Assembly (NCBI GenBank): GCA_021298245.1
Contig: JAJTDZ010000028.1
Coordinates: 1-39,288, forward strand
Origin: Algoriphagus sp.
Lineage (GTDB): Bacteria; Bacteroidota; Bacteroidia; Cytophagales; Cyclobacteriaceae
DNA length: 39,288 nt
Direction: 5' to 3'
In this document: positions 35,603-39,288 of the stretch, one piece after another
Numbering within the stretch: the first letter of the stretch is position 1
Layout of the letters: each line of letters begins with the position of its first letter
Translations under genes and position numbers: made by a program
Notes under the pieces: model-generated
What the model saw: the letters and a program-made list of their open reading frames with translations, nothing else
What the model was told of the DNA's origin: nothing
Database searches by the model: none

Positions 35603-36444
35603 TAGGAGAAGCCGAGTTTGTTTTCCACATAGCTGCCAAAAAGAAGGCTTAGCTTTCGCGCATTGGGAATGCGCACTCGCTCCTGGGTAATTGTCTCTGG
35701 AGGGAGCTTTTTGATCTTATCGAACAGCTTTTGGTAGTAGAGGTAAGCCACCTTTACCCCAAGTTTTGCTCCTTGCGGCAGACCTGCAATCCCAATCAGC
35801 GAATCGTCAAAGTCTTTTTGGATATCTTCTTCTATGGCTCTTTTGACCGAGGCATCGAAGCGATTGAAGTCTACCCCAGGAAAATACACCCTTCCTCGTT
35901 CTTCAAAATCACTTTTGAGGACTCTAAGAAAATTTACTTTTTGAAAAGCCGACCCCAATTTGCAAGCGGGGTCTTTCAGTCTTTGGTATTCGGCTTCATC
36001 CCCTTGGCAAAAGACCCTCAAACACATCAGTCCCACGACCTCGGCTGAGCCGTAGATGTACTCGTGGTACTTGGAATCATTGTAAGTTTTGAAATCCAAA
36101 TCCATCTCCATAGAATGCAAAAAGGCCTCAATCAACTCCTGATCTATGCGGTATTGATTGACGATGAGTTGGAAAGCATGAAGAACTGGATTGAGTGAAA
36201 TTTTAGCTTCAATGGCTTCGTAGGTATCTTTTTTAAATCGATCTAGTAGGGCTTTTTTGTCCTGATCGTGAAAGGTATCCACGATTTCATCGGCATAGCG
36301 TACAAAGCCATAAATGGCATAAATGGGGAGATGAAATTTTTTAGCTAAGGTTTTAATTCCTAAAGTAAAGCTTGTGCTGTACCGTTGGGTAATCAACTTG
36401 CTGCACTCAAAGGTGGTTTGGTCAAAAAGTAATTGTGCATTCAT
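35602..36444 (-). CDS. crtB: Phytoene synthase
   Basis: A 280-residue squalene/phytoene synthase that joins two geranylgeranyl diphosphates to phytoene. The first Asp-rich motif is YADEIVDTFHDQDK near residue 50; the second conserved region is VNFLRVLKSDFEERGRVYFP, with the DxxER core. YGSAEVVGLMCLRVF lies between them, as in CrtB. A squalene synthase is less likely because there is no C-terminal membrane helix and the gene is beside crtI. It starts 21 bp after crtI and overlaps crtYcd by one base. Confidence 0.95.
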   Translation of the reverse strand: MNAQLLFDQTTFECSKLITQRYSTSFTLGIKTLAKKFHLPIYAIYGFVRYADEIVDTFHDQDKKALLDRFKKDTYEAIEAKISLNPVLHAFQLIVNQYRIDQELIEAFLHSMEMDLDFKTYNDSKYHEYIYGSAEVVGLMCLRVFCQGDEAEYQRLKDPACKLGSAFQKVNFLRVLKSDFEERGRVYFPGVDFNRFDASVKRAIEEDIQKDFDDSLIGIAGLPQGAKLGVKVAYLYYQKLFDKIKKLPPETITQERVRIPNARKLSLLFGSYVENKLGFS

Positions 36445-36465
36445 ACAGGTAATATACCTTTTTGT

Positions 36466-37950
36466 TTACAAATTGTTTTCTTTCATCACTTCTTTCGCTA
36501 CCACCTGGCCTGAAATCAAGGAGGGAGGTACCCCAGGGCCAGGCACGGTCAATTGCCCCGTATAGTACAGGTTGCTCACCTTTTTATTTTTCAAACTGGG
36601 TTTCAAAATGGCAGTTTGCATGAGTGTATTGGCCAAGCCGTAAGCATTTCCTTTGAAGGCATGGTAATCTGACTTGAAATCTTGGTGCGCATAAGATCTT
36701 TTGTAGACCACATGGGAGCGAATCTCTTGACCAGTGATTTTTTCCAACCTGTCCATGATCAGGTGATAGTAGGTTTCCCTCATGTCTTCTGAATCTTCTA
36801 AATCAGGGGCTAGGGGAATAAGCAAAAACATATTTTCCATACCCTCGGGAGCAACAGTGGGATCTGTGATGGATGGAACAGAAGCATAAAACAAGGGTTT
36901 TTCAGGCCATCTTGGGCGAGTGTAGATGGCGTCCGCATGAGGTCCTAAAGGTTCATCGAAAAATAAATTGTGGTGCCTAAGGTTACAAAGTCGTTTGTTG
37001 ATACCTAGGTAAAACAACAAGCTGGATGGAGCCAAGACCCTCTTGTCCCAATAAGCAGCCGAGTAATTGCGGTACAGGGGCTCGAGTAGCTTCTGATCTA
37101 CGTGATGATAATCTGCTCCCGCTACCACGATGTCAGCTGGTAGGATTTCCCCAGTACTGAGTTGCACTCCTGTGGCCTTCCCTTTTTCTATCAAGAGCTT
37201 GGCCACTTCGGCTTGGTAGCGAAATTTTACCCCTTTTTCCTCTGCTAAGGAAACCATCGCTTTGATGATTTCATGCATCCCCTTTTTAGGATACCAGGTA
37301 CCCAAGGCAATATCTGCATAGTTCATCAAGCTGTAAAGTGCAGGGATGTTATGGGCAGTTTCTCCTAAAAACAAGACCGGAAATTCCATCAATCGGATGA
37401 TTTTTTCATTCGAAAAATAGCTACGGACGTGTTTGGCCATGGACTGAAAAATATCCATGCGGATCATATCCAAAAGCAGACGGGGTGAGGTAAACTCAAA
37501 TAAGGACCGGCTTGGGCGGTGAACCAAGTCGTGTATCCCTACTTCGTATTTGTATTTGGCTTGAGCCAAAAATTTATCCAAGTTTTTGCCGGCCCCAGGT
37601 TCTAGGGAATCCAGCATGGACCGAAACGCTCCTAAGTCAGCAGGGATATCCAAGACATCGCCTTTTCCATACACTACGGCATAGGAAGGGTCTAAGCGGA
37701 CCAATTCGTAGTAATCGGATGGCTTTTTTCCAAAATGGGCAAAATACCTCTCAAATACATCCGGCATCCAATACCAGCTAGGCCCCATATCAAAAATAAA
37801 CCCCTGGTGCTCGAACTTTCTCGCTCTTCCACCAGGGGAATCATTTTTTTCTACTAGAGTTACTGTGCAGTTGCCTTTTGCCGCCAAGTGGGTAGCTGCG
37901 GAGATTCCAGCAAATCCGGAACCAATAACTACCACATGTGATGTTGACAT
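36466..37950 (-). CDS. crtI: CrtI-type phytoene desaturase
   Basis: A 494-residue FAD-dependent desaturase turning phytoene into lycopene through four desaturations. The N-terminal dinucleotide fold is VVIGSGFAGISAATHL (residues 6-21), followed by the acidic residue of LVEKNDSPGGRARKF. FDMGPSWYWMP is the CrtI-type substrate-side motif. The carotenoid-desaturase C-terminal signature is YYTGQLTVPGPGVPPSLISG. CrtI versus the related CrtD cannot be decided with full certainty by eye, but the position next to crtB in the operon favours CrtI. It starts 4 bp after the sigma-factor stop. Confidence 0.93.
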   Translation of the reverse strand: MSTSHVVVIGSGFAGISAATHLAAKGNCTVTLVEKNDSPGGRARKFEHQGFIFDMGPSWYWMPDVFERYFAHFGKKPSDYYELVRLDPSYAVVYGKGDVLDIPADLGAFRSMLDSLEPGAGKNLDKFLAQAKYKYEVGIHDLVHRPSRSLFEFTSPRLLLDMIRMDIFQSMAKHVRSYFSNEKIIRLMEFPVLFLGETAHNIPALYSLMNYADIALGTWYPKKGMHEIIKAMVSLAEEKGVKFRYQAEVAKLLIEKGKATGVQLSTGEILPADIVVAGADYHHVDQKLLEPLYRNYSAAYWDKRVLAPSSLLFYLGINKRLCNLRHHNLFFDEPLGPHADAIYTRPRWPEKPLFYASVPSITDPTVAPEGMENMFLLIPLAPDLEDSEDMRETYYHLIMDRLEKITGQEIRSHVVYKRSYAHQDFKSDYHAFKGNAYGLANTLMQTAILKPSLKNKKVSNLYYTGQLTVPGPGVPPSLISGQVVAKEVMKENNL

Positions 37951-37954
37951 AAAG

Positions 37955-38467
37955 TTAATTTTTGTGCTTGTATACCATCAAGTCCTCTTTCAACAGTTTT
38001 CGGGCAATATGAATTCTATTTTTTACAGTTCCAATTGGAATCTGAAGTTTATCTGCTATTTCGTGGTATTTAAATCCTCTAAAATGCATCATAAAGGGCA
38101 TACGATATACCTCTTCTAACTTATCAATAGCTGCTTGAATGTCATCCATGGTAAAGTTACCAAAAACTCCATTGTCAATTAATGCATCGCTAGAGTTGAT
38201 GAAATGCAAGTTGTCGGTTGTATCTACAAATGTACCTCTGCGTACCATGCGCTGGTAATTGGTAATGAAGGTGTTCTTCATGATGGTATACAACCAAGCT
38301 TTAAGATTTGTACCTTCTGTAAATTTATCTTTGTTGGTGAAGGCTTTTACCATAGTGTCCTGAAGAAGGTCATTCGCATCGTCCACATCACGGGTCAACT
38401 TCATCGCAAAGGGCTTTAAAGAGCTGGAAAGCTTCTGAAGGGAATAACTAAATTCTAAAGTAGTCAT
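37955..38467 (-). CDS. ECF-type RNA polymerase sigma factor at the head of the crt operon
   Basis: About 170 residues with sigma region 2 (DVDDANDLLQDTMVKAF and LKAWLYTIMKNTFITNY) and region 4 (YRMPFMMHFRGFKYHEIADK and GTVKNRIHIARKLLKED), joined by a short linker, so region 3 is missing as in ECF sigmas. The ATG at 38467 is preferred: the upstream start at 38491 lies inside the predicted promoter and before the predicted transcript start. It is the first gene of the crt operon, 4 bp before crtI. It may activate carotenoid genes and other stress or light genes; its target promoter is unknown. No anti-sigma gene is next to it. Confidence 0.92.
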   Translation of the reverse strand: MTTLEFSYSLQKLSSSLKPFAMKLTRDVDDANDLLQDTMVKAFTNKDKFTEGTNLKAWLYTIMKNTFITNYQRMVRRGTFVDTTDNLHFINSSDALIDNGVFGNFTMDDIQAAIDKLEEVYRMPFMMHFRGFKYHEIADKLQIPIGTVKNRIHIARKLLKEDLMVYKHKN

Positions 38468-38477
38468 GGCGCTTAGA

Positions 38478-38513
38478 TTTTGTTTAATCAAATCTAGGAA
38501 CGATTAAACAAAA
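38478..38513. promoter_or_regulatory. Perfect inverted-repeat operator across the crt operon promoter
   Basis: TTTTGTTTAATC (38478-38489) and GATTAAACAAAA (38502-38513) are exact inverses with a 12-base centre. The -7 element of the sigma-crt promoter occupies 38489-38496, so the two half-sites lie in the spacer and at the transcript start. A protein bound here would block RNA polymerase. The CarH/LitR-like regulator encoded just upstream is the obvious candidate to bind; this is inference. Confidence 0.75.
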
Positions 38514-38519
38514 ACCAAA
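38489..38519 (-). promoter_or_regulatory. Consensus Bacteroidota promoter of the sigma-crt operon
   Basis: On the minus strand TTTG (38516-38519), 19 bases, then TAGATTTG (38489-38496) match the Bacteroidota primary-sigma consensus (TTG near -33, TAnnTTTG near -7) in both boxes and in spacing. The transcript should start near 38483, about 16 bases before the sigma ATG at 38467. Confidence 0.8.
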
Positions 38520-38546
38520 TAATTTGTTGAGTTTTATTTTAAAAAA

Positions 38547-38557
38547 GTTAAACAAAA
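38547..38557. promoter_or_regulatory. Upstream TTTGTTTAA box (third copy)
   Basis: GTTAAACAAAA is the inverse of TTTTGTTTAAC. It stands 44 bases upstream of, and in the same orientation as, the promoter-proximal half-site at 38502-38513, about four helical turns, so both would face the same side of the DNA. Confidence 0.5.
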
Positions 38558-38605
38558 GAAAACAGAAAATTATTTTTAAAGCAAAAAAGCTCGTTTTAAA
38601 TCAAA

Positions 38606-38633
38606 AAAGGCACTTTTTTGATTCAGTGCCTTT
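38606..38633 (-). terminator. Rho-independent terminator of the CarH-like gene
   Basis: On the minus strand AAAGGCACT, a loop of about 10 bases, then AGTGCCTTT form a perfect 9-bp stem followed by a T run (TTTTTTG). It lies about 30 bases after the regulator's stop, separating it from the sigma-crt transcript. Confidence 0.85.
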
Positions 38634-38661
38634 GTTTAATAAAAAATTAATTTTGTTTAAC
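38631..38661. promoter_or_regulatory. Paired TTTGTTTAA boxes at the regulator's 3' end
   Basis: TTTGTTTAAT (38631-38640) and TTTTGTTTAAC (38651-38661) are direct copies 21 bases apart, two helical turns. The first overlaps the terminator arm and the second touches the TAG stop of the CarH-like gene. They are copies four and five of the box in this region. Regulatory use is inference. Confidence 0.45.
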
Positions 38662-39288
38662 TATTTCTCTTGGTAGACAGGCTCTAATTCTTCCAAGAGA
38701 TCTTTGATGTCTCGAATGTAGTTTAGCTGTCGTACATTTTCTGGAAATACCAAGTCTTGTCCAATAATTTGGTATCCAGTTACCAAGAGCTGTGCTCCCG
38801 AAAAGCGTTCGGAAAGGGCAGTAACGTATTCTTGAACGTATTCTGAAGAGGGGGAAGTGGTCACTACGGTCAACAAATACTCCGGTTGATGAAGTTTGTA
38901 CACGGAGAGCAAATCATCGTTTGGGGTACTTTGACCTAGGTAAATGACTTTATGGCCTTTGGATTTGATCAGGTAGCTTGCGAATAGAAGAGATATTTCG
39001 TGAAGTTCTCCCTCGGGCAGAAATAGCAAGAATTTCTTGCCGCCACGTTGCGATAGCTGACCGTCAATTGCCACGATTAATTTTTGTCGTACCAAGTTGG
39101 AGATAAAATGTTCTTGGGCAGGGTTGATAGCTCCAGTCTGCCATAGAACTCCAATTTTGGACATGAAGGGGTAGATGATGTTGAGCATGGTCTGCTCAAA
39201 TCCTAGTTTTAAAATATTGGTGCTTAAAATTTTATCAAAACGCTCCTCATCCATTTCAATCATGCATATGGTCAAGGCATGAATTTGG
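38661..39288 (-). CDS. CarH/LitR-like regulator, B12-binding half (partial)
   Basis: Cut by the right edge: the frame is open to 39288, and about 208 C-terminal residues are visible. The first part is the four-helix cap with FDKILSTNILKLGFEQTML and the W-x9-EH motif (WQTGAINPAQEH) that packs on adenosylcobalamin in CarH light sensors. Then comes a Rossmann-type B12 domain: FLPEGELHEISLLFASYL, with the likely cobalt-ligand His, and VIYLGQSTPNDDLL. The expected MerR-type DNA-binding domain would be to the right of the window. It is upstream of, and on the same strand as, the sigma-crt operon. Function as a light- or B12-dependent repressor is inferred from motifs and context. Confidence 0.85.
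   Translation of the reverse strand, partial: QIHALTICMIEMDEERFDKILSTNILKLGFEQTMLNIIYPFMSKIGVLWQTGAINPAQEHFISNLVRQKLIVAIDGQLSQRGGKKFLLFLPEGELHEISLLFASYLIKSKGHKVIYLGQSTPNDDLLSVYKLHQPEYLLTVVTTSPSSEYVQEYVTALSERFSGAQLLVTGYQIIGQDLVFPENVRQLNYIRDIKDLLEELEPVYQEK

Noticed and set aside
1..39288. CRISPR arrays, prophage, insertion sequences, tRNA or rRNA genes
   Set aside because: No regularly spaced repeats, transposase or phage proteins, or tRNA/rRNA-like sequences were seen on reading both strands.

Overview
The window is chromosomal DNA of a carotenoid-pigmented member of the Bacteroidota, most likely order Cytophagales near Algoriphagus (Cyclobacteriaceae). The reasons are a gldB gliding lipoprotein gene, a fusion-type CrtYcd lycopene cyclase, a TonB receptor with a carboxypeptidase-like N-terminal domain, promoters of the TAnnTTTG type, and gene starts without obvious Shine-Dalgarno sequences. 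The species call is inference. I saw no rRNA, tRNA, CRISPR array, insertion sequence or prophage.

Region 1 (1-12128, all minus strand) is a surface or exopolysaccharide operon. Reading 5' to 3' from 12128 it encodes a long six-SLBB Wza-like exporter, a short Wzz-like chain-length protein, a Wzx flippase, a GT2 glycosyltransferase, a SAM methyltransferase, a Wzy-like polymerase, a GT4 glycosyltransferase, a hexapeptide-repeat acyltransferase, another GT4, and a GT4 of the DUF1972 type cut by the left edge. Most junctions overlap or are only a few bases apart. No priming transferase or Wzc-type kinase is in the window, so the locus probably continues to the left.

Region 2 (12129-30880) is mostly housekeeping. 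It holds gldB; nth and an m5C rRNA methyltransferase; a ChlI/MoxR-like AAA+ ATPase paired with a VWA protein; queG; gpmI coupled to a small lipoprotein gene; a membrane-anchored amidase; a small membrane protein; polA; radA; a DUF486 protein; a PLP decarboxylase; and a small predicted beta-barrel. The polA-radA gap carries a compact, palindrome-rich repeat. Several hairpins look like terminators.

Region 3 (30881-39288, minus strand) is a carotenoid locus. A CarH/LitR-like protein with a B12-binding domain (cut by the right edge) is followed by a strong terminator. Next comes an intergenic region with a consensus Bacteroidota promoter and five copies of TTTGTTTAA, two of them forming a perfect inverted repeat across the -7 element. 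Then follows a tight operon: ECF sigma factor, crtI, crtB, fusion crtYcd, ispH, crtW, and possibly a TonB receptor. The enzymes would turn geranylgeranyl diphosphate into phytoene, lycopene and beta-type carotenoids with 4-keto groups, with IspH raising precursor supply. The regulator-sigma-crt order suggests light- or cobalamin-responsive control. This region is the most interesting part of the window.
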